Notes: generated by a model from the sequence alone, not told the origin. DNA of 22,589 nucleotides from Desulfobacterales bacterium (GCA_020052975.1 JAGVOC010000474.1:1-22589); one strand, 5' to 3'; positions 6,711-15,254 are shown, numbered from the stretch's first letter. Translations and numbers: made by a program.

Positions 6711-8978
6711 GTGAGTAAACCGCTTGTTGTTGTTGAATCACCCACAAAAGTGAGAACAATTAAAAAATATCTTGGAAATGGTTACAACGTAGTATCAACG
6801 GTAGGACATATAAAGGACCTGCCTTCGAAAAAAATCGGAATAAATATTGAAGAGGGTTTTCAACCCGAATATGTCTGTATTCCGGGAAAACAGAAAGTAA
6901 TATCCAACCTTAAAAAAGAAGCCGGCGACTCCACCGATATATATCTTGCACCCGACCCGGACAGGGAGGGCGAGGCAATCGCCTGGCACACTTCAGAGGT
7001 ATTAAAAAAGAAAGGCAGAAAATTCCATCGCGTGCTTTTTCATGAACTAACAAAAAAGGCCATTCTTGCCGCAATTGCCTCCTCTGAAAGTCTGAACGGT
7101 AACAAATATGAAGCCCAGCAGACACGGCGTATATTAGACAGGCTGGTCGGTTATCAGGTTTCACCCCTTCTCTGGAAAAAAGTAAAAAGGGGATTAAGCG
7201 CCGGGCGTGTCCAATCGGTCGCTCTCCGCATAATATGTGAAAGGGAGCGTGCCATACAGGCTTTTATATCCGAAGAATACTGGTCAATTACGGCTCATCT
7301 TGAAACAGATGCGGCATCGGTTTTCCCGGCAAAACTCGTTAAGAAAAACGGCAAAAAGATCGATATTCCGAATGGAGATATTTCTTCGAATATAATCAGT
7401 GAGTTGTCAGGAACCCCGTTTATTGTCGAGAAGGTTCAAAAGAAATCCACCGTAAGAAACCCTCTCCCTCCCTTCATAACAAGCAAGCTGCAGCAGGAGG
7501 CGATTACAAAACTTAAGTTTTCCGCCAAAAAAACCATGTCGGTTGCCCAGCAACTTTATGAGGGAATTGACCTTGGCCCTGGAGAACCGGTCGGACTTAT
7601 AACCTACATGCGAACTGATTCAACCCGGATATCAGTGGAATCTGCTGAAGAAGCGTTACAGCTCATAAGAGATTCATTCGGTGAAGAATATTCGCTTAAA
7701 GAACCGCGGTTTTTCCGTAATTCAAAAAGAGTGCAGGACGCACACGAAGCCATACGACCTTCTTCTGTTTACAATACCCCTGAAAAGGTTGCTCGTTACC
7801 TCTCAAAAGACCAGATGGAACTTTACACTCTCATATGGAAGCGGTTTGTTGCATCACAGATGACACAGGCCATTATAGATAAAGTAATGGTATCAATATC
7901 AGCCACCCCATACACCTTTAACGCAAACGGATCGACCGTCAGATTTCCCGGGTTCATGTCCCTTTACATATCCGCCGATGAAGAGACTGATGACGAAAAG
8001 AAAAAAATGCTGCCTGACATTTATGAAGGCATGCTTTTGAAACTTAACAAACTCGACCCGAAACAGCATTTTACCCTTCCTCCCCCAAGATTTTCCGAAG
8101 CCTCCCTTGTCAAGGAGCTTGAAGAAAATGGAATCGGACGTCCAAGTACATATGCCACCATTCTTTCAACGATACGGGAAAAAGGCTACGTTGACTTTTT
8201 GAAAGGCTACTTTAAACCAAGCGAACTCGGATTCATCGTAAATGATCTCCTGACGGAAAGCTTTCCGACCATTTTCAATGTTGATTTCACAGCCAAAATG
8301 GAAGACGACCTTGACCGGATAGAAGGCATGGATGCAAAGTCGCTTGATGTTCTGAGCCGGTTTTACAAATCCTTTAAGAATGAGTTGGATAAAGCCTCTG
8401 TAGAGATGCTCAGTGTTAAGGGTGTAGGTTTTCCGACCGGTCTCAAATGCCCTGAATGCGGGAATGAACTGAAAATAAAGGTTGGGAAAAACGGTCATTT
8501 TCTTGCATGCAGCGGTTATCCGGAATGCTCATATTCCAGGGATTACCAGAGAGATGAAAAGGGCGCGATCCTGCCGGTCTCACCGCCCTCAAGTGAAGCT
8601 ACAGACCGGGTTTGCGAGAAATGCCACAAACCAATGGTGCTGAGGCACGGAAAGTACGGAGATTTTTTTGCCTGCTCCGGATACCCCGAATGCAGGAATA
8701 CCCAGTCATTAAATCCAAACGGACGGTCACAGACGACAGGAATCAAATGCCCCGAAAATAATTGCTCCGGTGAAATATTTGAAAAAAAATCCAAGAGGGG
8801 CAAAGTTTTCTTCGGGTGCAGCCGTTATCCTGAATGTACATTTGCAACATGGGACAAACCTGTAGCAAAAGAATGTCCGTCGTGCAGCGCAAAATTTCTT
8901 CTCGAAAAAACGACAAAGAGAGGCGGCTTCTCATGTTACTGTGCTGCGAAGGATTGCGGCTATAAGGAAAATAATTAA
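6711..8978 (+). CDS. topA: DNA topoisomerase I (type IA)
   Basis: TopA relaxes negative supercoils by cutting one strand through a 5'-phosphotyrosine. The TOPRIM domain starts at VVVESPTK (E9) and carries DPDREGEAIAWH (D82, D84, E86). The catalytic tyrosine is Y299 in LITYMRTDSTRIS. RPSTYATI, from the conserved core, is also present. After the core come four Cys4-type zinc ribbons: CPECG near 580, CEKC, CPENNC, and a more divergent last one (CPSC ... CYCAAKDC). Length 755 is normal for a TopA with several ribbons. The start is GTG at 6711 with GAGGA 7 bases upstream. Start and operon position after dprA fit a common bacterial pairing. Confidence 0.97.
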   Translation: MSKPLVVVESPTKVRTIKKYLGNGYNVVSTVGHIKDLPSKKIGINIEEGFQPEYVCIPGKQKVISNLKKEAGDSTDIYLAPDPDREGEAIAWHTSEVLKKKGRKFHRVLFHELTKKAILAAIASSESLNGNKYEAQQTRRILDRLVGYQVSPLLWKKVKRGLSAGRVQSVALRIICERERAIQAFISEEYWSITAHLETDAASVFPAKLVKKNGKKIDIPNGDISSNIISELSGTPFIVEKVQKKSTVRNPLPPFITSKLQQEAITKLKFSAKKTMSVAQQLYEGIDLGPGEPVGLITYMRTDSTRISVESAEEALQLIRDSFGEEYSLKEPRFFRNSKRVQDAHEAIRPSSVYNTPEKVARYLSKDQMELYTLIWKRFVASQMTQAIIDKVMVSISATPYTFNANGSTVRFPGFMSLYISADEETDDEKKKMLPDIYEGMLLKLNKLDPKQHFTLPPPRFSEASLVKELEENGIGRPSTYATILSTIREKGYVDFLKGYFKPSELGFIVNDLLTESFPTIFNVDFTAKMEDDLDRIEGMDAKSLDVLSRFYKSFKNELDKASVEMLSVKGVGFPTGLKCPECGNELKIKVGKNGHFLACSGYPECSYSRDYQRDEKGAILPVSPPSSEATDRVCEKCHKPMVLRHGKYGDFFACSGYPECRNTQSLNPNGRSQTTGIKCPENNCSGEIFEKKSKRGKVFFGCSRYPECTFATWDKPVAKECPSCSAKFLLEKTTKRGGFSCYCAAKDCGYKENN

Positions 8979-9003
8979 AAACTATTGAACGCGGAAAATC
9001 TGC

Positions 9004-9846
9004 ATGAAATTCGGCGACTACGAGTGTGCTGCCATAGAACTCGGGAATTTTTTTCTTGACGGCGGAGCCATGTTTGGCGTTGTGCCCAAGATACTCTGGG
9101 AAAAGAAAATTCCTGCTGATGATAACAATCTCATCCCTATGAAAGCAAGATCCCTTCTGATACGGGGAAACGGGAGAAACATCCTTGTGGATGCCGGCCC
9201 CGGGAAAAAATTATCCGAAAAGATGAAAACACAATACAGGATTGACGACCATTCAACTGACGCAAATATATCCCTGTCTAAATATGGCCTGACATGCGAC
9301 GACATAACTGATGTAATTATAACCCATCTCCACTTTGATCATGCGGGCGGGTCAACAATAATTGAAGACGGAAGAGCAGTCCCGGCATTTCCAAAGGCAA
9401 AATATTACATCCAAAAAACACAATTTGAAACGGCGATCAAACCGGGACCGGGGGAAACCTCAAGCTATACAAAAGAAGATTTTGTGCCACTTAAAGAATC
9501 GGGTGTTCTGGAAATGCTCGCCGGGTCATGTATGTTTTCAGACGGCATCGAAATTCTCGTCACAAACGGCCACACAAAAGGCCAGCAGCATCCTCTTATA
9601 TTGGGAGAATCCGCTTCGCTCTTTTTTTGCGCCGATCTTATTCCGACATCCGCACACATTCCTCTCTCATGGCATATGGCGTATGACAATCATCCTTTAA
9701 CCATCATGAAGGAGAAAGAAGAACTCCTTTCAAGAGCACTGAAAGAAAACTGGGTCCTTTTTTTTGAACACGACCCTTATATAACTGCAGCCACAATCAA
9801 GAATGGCAGAAGAAGCATAGAGCCGGATAAAACAATCGTGTTATAG
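9004..9846 (+). CDS. Metallo-beta-lactamase-fold hydrolase
   Basis: This 280-residue cytosolic protein has the binuclear metal site of the MBL superfamily: THLHFDHAGG (H108, H110, D112, H113), a downstream His in TNGHTKGQQ, the bridging Asp in FFCADLIPTSAHIP, and a C-terminal His in FFEHDP. The overall layout, with an N-terminal beta strand pair, the VDAGPGKK turn and a C-terminal HDP, is nearest to the N-acyl-homoserine-lactonase-like/quinoprotein-associated hydrolases. The substrate cannot be read from the sequence, and quorum quenching should not be assumed. It begins 25 bases after topA, so it is probably the last gene of that transcription unit. No signal peptide is seen. Confidence 0.85.
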   Translation: MKFGDYECAAIELGNFFLDGGAMFGVVPKILWEKKIPADDNNLIPMKARSLLIRGNGRNILVDAGPGKKLSEKMKTQYRIDDHSTDANISLSKYGLTCDDITDVIITHLHFDHAGGSTIIEDGRAVPAFPKAKYYIQKTQFETAIKPGPGETSSYTKEDFVPLKESGVLEMLAGSCMFSDGIEILVTNGHTKGQQHPLILGESASLFFCADLIPTSAHIPLSWHMAYDNHPLTIMKEKEELLSRALKENWVLFFEHDPYITAATIKNGRRSIEPDKTIVL

Positions 9847-9853
9847 TTTTGAA

Positions 9854-9888
9854 ACTCCCCGCCGCAATACAAGCTGCAAGCATCGGGG
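9854..9888. other. GC-rich stem-loop after the MBL hydrolase
   Basis: CCCCG (9857-9861) and CGGGG (9884-9888) could close a 22-base loop, 10 bases after the stop codon at 9846. No U-tract follows directly; an ACCCCTTTT tract comes 14 bases later. It could be a weak end signal for the topA unit or a decayed dispersed repeat. Confidence 0.3.
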
Positions 9889-9966
9889 ATAAGGATATAT
9901 AACCCCTTTTATTAACTTCGCAACTCCGCATATGTTGCTTCAATACAGAATTTTCACAATAATATC

Positions 9967-10003
9967 TTGACAATGATAACGAACACTGTTAGTTATATAT
10001 AAA
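9967..10003 (+). promoter_or_regulatory. Probable promoter of the ilv operon
   Basis: A consensus -35 box TTGACA (9967-9972) lies upstream of an AT-rich run ending TATATATAAAA. At the usual 17-bp spacing the -10 is TAGTTA (9990-9995), which is poor; better-looking boxes (TATATA at 9994, TATAAA at 9998) are too far away. The exact -10 is therefore unresolved. Transcription from here would put the start about 25 bases before the leader ORF. Confidence 0.5.
9976..9996. promoter_or_regulatory. 21-bp near-perfect palindrome, candidate operator
   Basis: ATAACGAACA (9976-9985) and TGTTAGTTAT (9987-9996) are inverted repeats around C9986 with 9 of 10 positions paired. The site lies directly downstream of the -35 box and covers the spacer and likely -10, an ideal position for a repressor. 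Its odd-length symmetry and AACA/TGTT core suit a dimeric helix-turn-helix regulator such as a TetR-family protein; that is inference. No regulator gene is nearby. Confidence 0.55.
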
Positions 10004-10029
10004 ATTTTGGGGGATTTGTTAGATTTATA

Positions 10030-10134
10030 ATGAACTATTTAGCCATTAACATTAACAACCTTATCAGCATTATTATCGTCCTCGTGGTCGGGATACTTCT
10101 CCCCCTGCGAGGAAAGAGGTTGGTAATGGATTAG
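10030..10134 (+). CDS. ilvL: Ile/Val/Leu-rich leader peptide of the ilv attenuator
   Basis: A 34-codon ORF (ATG at 10030, TAG at 10132-10134) encodes 7 Ile, 4 Val and 7 Leu, 18 of 34 residues. The densest part is I14-I15-I16-V17-L18-V19-V20, then G-I-L-L-P-L. It ends RGKRLVMD, reminiscent of the ...RGKA end of E. coli IlvL. It lies directly before an intrinsic terminator and ilvD, so its translation probably senses charged branched-chain tRNAs. The ribosome site is not ideal: GGGGGA (10009-10014) is 15 bases from the ATG. The alternative is a small hydrophobic membrane peptide, but the context and the overlapping RNA pairings favour an attenuation leader. Confidence 0.85.
   Translation: MNYLAININNLISIIIVLVVGILLPLRGKRLVMD
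10080..10112 (+). promoter_or_regulatory. Leader hairpin inside the leader ORF (possible pause hairpin)
   Basis: CCTCG (10080-10084) pairs with CGAGG (10108-10112), extended by wobble pairs and an inner GGGA (10090-10093)/TCCC (10100-10103) stem with a 6-base loop. It spans the Val/Leu/Ile control codons, so translation would melt it. In known ilv and trp leaders such a hairpin pauses RNA polymerase until the ribosome catches up. Confidence 0.5.
10118..10129 (+). promoter_or_regulatory. Antiterminator strand of the ilv attenuator
   Basis: GGTTGGTAATGG can pair over all 12 positions (three G-U) with CCGTTATCAGCC at 10163-10174, which is the 5' half of the terminator stem. It also resembles the terminator's own 3' half (10180-10191). 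It ends two bases before the leader stop codon, so a ribosome that finishes the leader would cover it, while one stalled at the Ile/Val/Leu codons would leave it free. Confidence 0.7.
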
Positions 10135-10157
10135 CTTTTTAATATATTTAAAAATAC

Positions 10158-10200
10158 AAAAACCGTTATCAGCCGAAAAAGCTGGTAACGGTTTTTTTTT
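10158..10200 (+). terminator. Intrinsic terminator of the ilv attenuator
   Basis: The stem is 16 bp (10158-10173 with 10181-10196, one G-U), with a 7-base loop CGAAAAA and nine Ts (10192-10200). The ilvD ribosome site GGAGA begins at the next base. It is the terminator arm of the attenuator, located between the leader ORF and the first structural gene. Confidence 0.93.
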
Positions 10201-10212
10201 GGAGAAATTCTT

Positions 10213-11880
10213 ATGAAAAGTGATCTGGTCAAAAAAGGTATAGAAAGAGCTCCTCACAGGAGCCTCTTTAAAGCTATGGGATACACCGACAGGGAAATCG
10301 GAAGGCCTCTTATCGGCATAGCCAATTCAGCCAACAGCATCATCCCTGGACATGTTCATCTTGATAAGATTGTTAAAGCCGTTATGGCCGGAGTTTACAT
10401 GGCCGGAGGAACACCGGTTGATTTCGGGGTAATCGGGGTTTGCGACGGCATTGCAATGAACCATGAAGGAATGAAGTACTCTCTTGCAAGCAGGGAATTG
10501 ATAGCCGACTCGATTGAAGTCATGGCAACCGCTCACCAGTTTGACGCCTTAGTGCTTGTTCCTAATTGCGACAAAATTGTACCTGGTATGATGATGGCAG
10601 CAGCCCGCCTTAATATTCCGTCAATAGTAATAAGCGGAGGGCCTATGCTGGCGGGGCGCCATCCTGATAATCCATCCGATAAAATCGATCTCATCAGCGT
10701 TTTTGAATCGGTAGGAGCCGTACTTTCAGGCAAAATGAGTAAAGAGGAGCTCTCTTTAATAGAAGAAGCGGCCTGCCCCACATGCGGTTCATGTGCAGGA
10801 ATGTTTACTGCAAATTCCATGAACTGTCTGACAGAAGCGATCGGTTTGGGTTTACCCGGAAACGGAACCATACCAGCCGTTATGTCAGCCCGTTTGCGGC
10901 TTGCCAAAGAGGCCGGCTTTCAGATTATGAACCTGCTTGAGAACAACATAACCCCCCGGAAAATATTGACCGGGAAAGCTTTCCGGAACGCTATTACTGT
11001 TGACATGGCTCTTGGCTGTTCGACAAATACCGTTTTACATCTTGCGGCACTTGCTGCAGAGGCAGAAGTTAAATTCGATCTTGAAATTATAAATGAAATA
11101 AGCAAAGCCACTCCACATATATGTTCATTGAGTCCCGGCGGGAAACATCATCTTGAAGACCTTGACCGGGCAGGAGGAATATCGGCGGTAATGAAAGAAC
11201 TTTCCGGGGCGGGATTAATTTACAATGATTGCATAACTGCCACCGGAAAAATGGTTAAAGAAAATATCGAAAGCGCAAGGCTTATTGATAACAATATTAT
11301 CCGTCCATTAAGCACCCCCTATCATAAGGAAGGAGGGCTTGCTGTTCTTTATGGAAATCTATCCCCGGATGGCTGTATTGTTAAACAGACCGCTGTTCTT
11401 GATGGAATGCTGAAGCACGAAGGCCCGGCAAGGGTCTTTAACTCGGAAGAAGATGCAACCAGATCCATTATGGCAGGAGATATCCGAAAAGGGGATGTTG
11501 TTGTAATACGTTATGAAGGCCCTATGGGCGGTCCCGGAATGCGTGAAATGCTGACCCCGACATCAGCTATTGCAGGTATGAAATTAGACGCTCATGTCGC
11601 TCTATTGACTGACGGCCGTTTTTCGGGAGGAACCAGAGGAGCATCCATCGGGCACATTTCTCCGGAAGCCATGCAGGGTGGCCCGATTGCGATCGTTAAT
11701 GAAAATGATCTTATAGCCATCGATATTCCCGGCAAATCAATAACACTGAAGGTTTCACAGCAGGAAATCACAAAAAGGTTATCAACATGGTCAAGGCCTG
11801 AACCAAAGATATCTCATGGTTACATGGCAAGGTATTCACGGATGGTTTCTTCAGCATGCAAAGGAGCAGTAACCAAATAG
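10213..11880 (+). CDS. ilvD: Dihydroxy-acid dehydratase
   Basis: IlvD dehydrates 2,3-dihydroxy-isovalerate and 2,3-dihydroxy-3-methylvalerate to the keto acids of valine/leucine and isoleucine. The 555-residue protein carries the cluster and Mg2+ motifs: [13 protein letters not shown] (C77), [15 protein letters not shown] (C119) and [18 protein letters not shown] (C191, C194). PGHVHL in place of the PCNxHL motif resembles E. coli IlvD, suggesting an oxygen-sensitive Fe-S enzyme, which suits an anaerobe; cluster type is inference. [22 protein letters not shown] near the C-terminus is the family signature. The ATG at 10213 has GGAGA 7 bases upstream, immediately after the attenuator U-tract. 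It is the first structural gene of the operon. Confidence 0.97.
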   Translation: MKSDLVKKGIERAPHRSLFKAMGYTDREIGRPLIGIANSANSIIPGHVHLDKIVKAVMAGVYMAGGTPVDFGVIGVCDGIAMNHEGMKYSLASRELIADSIEVMATAHQFDALVLVPNCDKIVPGMMMAAARLNIPSIVISGGPMLAGRHPDNPSDKIDLISVFESVGAVLSGKMSKEELSLIEEAACPTCGSCAGMFTANSMNCLTEAIGLGLPGNGTIPAVMSARLRLAKEAGFQIMNLLENNITPRKILTGKAFRNAITVDMALGCSTNTVLHLAALAAEAEVKFDLEIINEISKATPHICSLSPGGKHHLEDLDRAGGISAVMKELSGAGLIYNDCITATGKMVKENIESARLIDNNIIRPLSTPYHKEGGLAVLYGNLSPDGCIVKQTAVLDGMLKHEGPARVFNSEEDATRSIMAGDIRKGDVVVIRYEGPMGGPGMREMLTPTSAIAGMKLDAHVALLTDGRFSGGTRGASIGHISPEAMQGGPIAIVNENDLIAIDIPGKSITLKVSQQEITKRLSTWSRPEPKISHGYMARYSRMVSSACKGAVTK

Positions 11881-11906
11881 ATATCCCGGAACGCGGAGAG
11901 GAATAC

Positions 11907-13610
11907 ATGGAAAACAATGAGAACAGAATACTGACAGGAGCCCAAATCCTGATGGAAATATTAAAGAGCGAGGGTGTCGATACAATCTTCGGATTCCCGG
12001 GGGGCGCGGTTATAGACATTTATGACGAGCTTTCAAAAACTGATATCAGGCATATTCTTGTGCGACACGAACAGGGAGCAGTTCATGCCGCTGACGGATA
12101 TTCAAGGGCAAGCGGCCGCGTTGGTGTATGTCTGGTTACTTCAGGTCCGGGAGCAACCAACACGGTGACAGGTATAGCATCGGCATACATGGATTCCATA
12201 CCTGTTGTAATACTAACCGGGCAGGTACCAACACATTTGATAGGCAATGATGCTTTTCAGGAAGTCGACATAGTCGGAATCACAAGGTCATGCACCAAGC
12301 ATAATTACCTTGTCACAAATGCCGAAGATCTTGCAGGAACCTTAAAAGAGGCTTTCTATCTGGCAAGATCAGGCCGCCCCGGTCCTGTGCTTGTTGATAT
12401 TCCAAAAGATATAGCAAAAACCGGGGTTCAATTTACAATGCCTGAAGAGTCTAATCTCAAGTCATACAGGCCTACTTACAACCCAAACATAAAACAGCTG
12501 CAAAAGATCATTACTTTAATTGAAGAATCTGAAAAGCCTGTTATTTTTGCAGGAGGAGGAGTAATTCTTTCAAAAGGTTCGAAGGAACTCACGGAATTTG
12601 CCAGAAAAACAAAGATTCCGGTTACAACTTCTCTTATGGGGCTTGGCGCATTTCCGGGTTCGGATCCGTTATGGCTCGGAATGATAGGCATGCACGGCAC
12701 TTTCAGGGCCAATATGTCTGTGGGAGCCTGCGATCTTCTTATTGCCATAGGAGTACGTTTTGACGACCGTGTTACAGGAAAAACGGACTCCTTTGCACCA
12801 AATGCAAAAATAGTACACATAGATATTGATCCAACGTCGATACGCAAAAATATTCCGGTATCAGTTCCAGTTGTCGGAGACTGCAGGATTGCTCTTGATC
12901 AGCTTAATCAGATGATAGGTAAGACTAATTTAGGCAACATCATCAAAAAAAGGCAAAAGTGGTTTAACCGGATCAACAGATGGAAAACCATGAAGCCCCT
13001 TTCATACAAACAGAAAGAAACGATAAAGCCTCAATACGTTATTGAAAATCTTTTTAATATAACAAAGGGAAATGCAATAATAACTACTGAAGTTGGCCAG
13101 AACCAGATGTGGGCAGCCCAGTATTACCACTTTGACAAACCGGGACATTTTATTACCTCAGGCGGCCTCGGATGCATGGGGTTTGGGCTTCCTGCTGCTA
13201 TAGGAGCCCAGATAGCACGCCCCGGAGAACTTGTTGTGGATATTGCAGGTGACGGAAGCATACAGATGAATATACAGGAATTGGCAACCGCTGTTCAGTA
13301 TTCCCTTCCGGTCAAGGTTGTCATATTAAACAACAGGTATCTCGGTATGGTAAGGCAATGGCAGGAACTGTTTTATGATAAACGATACTCTTATACCGGC
13401 ATGGATCATTCTCCGGATTTCGTTAAACTCGCCGAAGCTTACGGTGCTGTTGGTTTAAGAGCAACAAAACCCGAAGAAGTCGTGCCTGTTCTCAGGAAGG
13501 GTCTTAATTCAGATAAAACAGTCATAATGGATTTTCAGATTGAAAGAGAAGAAAACGTATACCCTATGGTCCCTGCCGGAGCTCCTTTAACTGAAATGCT
13601 TCTGGTTTGA
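11907..13610 (+). CDS. ilvB: Acetolactate synthase, large catalytic subunit
   Basis: This ThDP enzyme condenses pyruvate with pyruvate or 2-oxobutyrate, the first shared step of Val/Leu and Ile synthesis. Of 567 residues, the N-terminal domain has GFPGGAV and RHEQGAVHAADGY with the catalytic E55. FDDRVTGK lies in the FAD-binding region. The C-terminal ThDP motif runs from GDGSIQMN to VVILNN. An upstream in-frame ATG at 11856 overlaps ilvD by 25 bases, but GGAGAGG at 11895-11901 sits 5 bases before the ATG at 11907, and MENNENRILTGAQILMEIL is a normal N-terminus, so 11907 is chosen. The small subunit gene follows after 39 bases. Confidence 0.97.
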   Translation: MENNENRILTGAQILMEILKSEGVDTIFGFPGGAVIDIYDELSKTDIRHILVRHEQGAVHAADGYSRASGRVGVCLVTSGPGATNTVTGIASAYMDSIPVVILTGQVPTHLIGNDAFQEVDIVGITRSCTKHNYLVTNAEDLAGTLKEAFYLARSGRPGPVLVDIPKDIAKTGVQFTMPEESNLKSYRPTYNPNIKQLQKIITLIEESEKPVIFAGGGVILSKGSKELTEFARKTKIPVTTSLMGLGAFPGSDPLWLGMIGMHGTFRANMSVGACDLLIAIGVRFDDRVTGKTDSFAPNAKIVHIDIDPTSIRKNIPVSVPVVGDCRIALDQLNQMIGKTNLGNIIKKRQKWFNRINRWKTMKPLSYKQKETIKPQYVIENLFNITKGNAIITTEVGQNQMWAAQYYHFDKPGHFITSGGLGCMGFGLPAAIGAQIARPGELVVDIAGDGSIQMNIQELATAVQYSLPVKVVILNNRYLGMVRQWQELFYDKRYSYTGMDHSPDFVKLAEAYGAVGLRATKPEEVVPVLRKGLNSDKTVIMDFQIEREENVYPMVPAGAPLTEMLLV

Positions 13611-13649
13611 TTTGCAATTTATTAATGAACAAAAAAGGAATTGATTTTT

Positions 13650-14129
13650 ATGACAGAAGAAAAGCATGTGCTGACAATGCTTGTAGACAACAAACCCGGG
13701 GTTCTTTCAAGAGTTGTTGGTCTGTTCAGCGGAAGAGGATTTAACATAGAAAGCCTGTGCGTTGCTGAAACTGTTGACCCGCTTATATCAAGAATCACGG
13801 TTGTAACAAAGGCAACCGAATCAGGAATAGAACAAATTGAAAAACAACTGAACAAGCTCATAAATGTAATCAAGCTCCGGAAGGTTTCCGGGCCAAAATC
13901 GGTTCAAAGGGAAATGGCTCTGATATATGTGATGGCAAAAAATGGCCAGCGCGCTGAAATACTTAGAATAGTTGATATATTCAGGGGGAAGATCATAGAT
14001 GTCGGTACAGACCATTTTGTTATCGAAGTAACCGGAGATGAAGAGAAAATATCAGCAATTATAAACCTTCTAAAACCTATGGGTATAAAGAAAATATCCA
14101 GGACAGGCACTATTGCCCTGTTCAGATGA
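13650..14129 (+). CDS. ilvN: Acetolactate synthase, small regulatory subunit
   Basis: The regulatory subunit binds IlvB, raises its activity and confers valine feedback. The 159-residue product begins with an ACT domain: VLTMLVDNKPGVLSRVVGLFSGRGFNIESL, then the C-terminal IlvN/IlvH domain (about 80-159). N14, G17 and N32 match, with the same spacing, the residues of E. coli IlvH (N11, G14, N29) whose loss gives valine resistance, so feedback inhibition is likely kept. A TTG at 13641 would add three residues, but AAGGA (13635-13639) is 10 bases from the ATG at 13650 and too close to the TTG. ilvC follows after 48 bases. Confidence 0.95.
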   Translation: MTEEKHVLTMLVDNKPGVLSRVVGLFSGRGFNIESLCVAETVDPLISRITVVTKATESGIEQIEKQLNKLINVIKLRKVSGPKSVQREMALIYVMAKNGQRAEILRIVDIFRGKIIDVGTDHFVIEVTGDEEKISAIINLLKPMGIKKISRTGTIALFR

Positions 14130-14177
14130 TTTATAGAATAGCTACAATATCATATCACACTTAACAAGGAGAAACTG

Positions 14178-15227
14178 ATGGCACTAATAGATTTTGGGGG
14201 AGTTTTGGAAGAAGTAATAACATCCGCGGAATTTCCTGTCGGGAAAGCAAAAAGCATCCTGAAGGATGAAACTGTAGCCGTGCTTGGGTACGGCGTACAG
14301 GGACCGGGCCAGGCTTTAAATCTCAGAGATAACGGTATCAATGTTATTGTTGGCCAGCGTGAAGAGAGTAATTCATGGGAGCGCGCAAAGGCCGATGGTT
14401 TCATTCCCGGCAAAACCCTGTTCCCGCTGGAAGAGGCGGCAAGAAGAGGCACGGTTATTCAATTTTTACTATCGGATGCCGGCCAGGCTAAGGCATGGCC
14501 TGAAATAAAGAAGTGCCTTGACCGGGGAGATGCACTCTGTTTCTCCCACGGATTTTCGATTGTTTACAAGGATCAAACAGGCATCATTCCCCCTGAAGAT
14601 GTTGATGTTATACTTGCAGCACCAAAAGGATCAGGACGAACAGTCCGCACAAACTTTCTGAACGGAAGCGGAATAAACGCAAGTTTTGCGGTACACCAGG
14701 ATTACACCGGAAGAGCAAAGGAAAGAATTCTGGCCCTTGGCATAGCTATCGGCTCCGGCTATCTTTTTCACACCACCTTTGAAAGAGAGGTTTACAGCGA
14801 CCTGACCGGTGAGCGAGGAGTTTTAATGGGATGCCTTGCCGGTGTCATGGAGGCACAGTACAATCTTTTGAGAAATCACGGGCACAGCCCCAGCGAGGCA
14901 TTTAATGAAACTGTTGAAGAACTGACGCAGAGCTTGATACGCCTTGTTGCCGAAAACGGGATGGACTGGATGTTTTCCAACTGCAGCACAACAGCGCAAA
15001 GAGGCGCCCTTGACTGGGCACCTAAGTTCCGTGACGCAGTTTCTCCGGTTTTTGACAATCTTTATCAGAGCGTTATATCAGGAAAAGAGACAGAAAGAGT
15101 TCTTGATGCAAACAGTACTTCCGACTACAGAGAGAAGTTGCAAAAGGAACTGGATGAAATCCGAAATTCCGAAATGTGGAAAGCCGGAGCCTCTGTCCGG
15201 TCATTAAGGCCTGAAAACAGGAAATAA
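14178..15227 (+). CDS. ilvC: Ketol-acid reductoisomerase, Bacteroidetes-like type
   Basis: IlvC isomerises and reduces acetolactate or acetohydroxybutyrate with NAD(P)H and Mg2+. It has 349 residues, the class I size with one knotted domain. The nucleotide loop reads VLGYGVQGPGQALNLRDNG (37-44 plus following) rather than the usual GYGSQGHAHALNLRDSG, and the loop after the second strand is GQREESNSW. Metal ligands lie in VYSDLTGER and EAFNETVEELTQSL, with CSTTAQRGALDW after. The C-terminus (DYREKL ... EMWKAG ... LRPEN) strongly recalls IlvC of Bacteroides and relatives, as do the VQGPGQ and PKGSG segments. AAGGAG lies 6 bases before the ATG. The Bacteroidetes likeness is from memory and needs a tree. 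Confidence 0.95.
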   Translation: MALIDFGGVLEEVITSAEFPVGKAKSILKDETVAVLGYGVQGPGQALNLRDNGINVIVGQREESNSWERAKADGFIPGKTLFPLEEAARRGTVIQFLLSDAGQAKAWPEIKKCLDRGDALCFSHGFSIVYKDQTGIIPPEDVDVILAAPKGSGRTVRTNFLNGSGINASFAVHQDYTGRAKERILALGIAIGSGYLFHTTFEREVYSDLTGERGVLMGCLAGVMEAQYNLLRNHGHSPSEAFNETVEELTQSLIRLVAENGMDWMFSNCSTTAQRGALDWAPKFRDAVSPVFDNLYQSVISGKETERVLDANSTSDYREKLQKELDEIRNSEMWKAGASVRSLRPENRK

Positions 15228-15254
15228 TATCGGGGATGTTTTTTGGAGAGTGAA

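Noticed and set aside
10030..10134. The hydrophobic leader ORF as a small stand-alone membrane protein.
   Set aside because: Its codon content, the overlapping alternative RNA pairings and its place directly before an attenuator terminator and ilvD explain it better; a membrane role is not excluded.
11856..11906. Upstream ATG that would make ilvB overlap ilvD by 25 bases.
   Set aside because: The extra 17 residues do not belong to the family, and a strong ribosome site points to the ATG at 11907.
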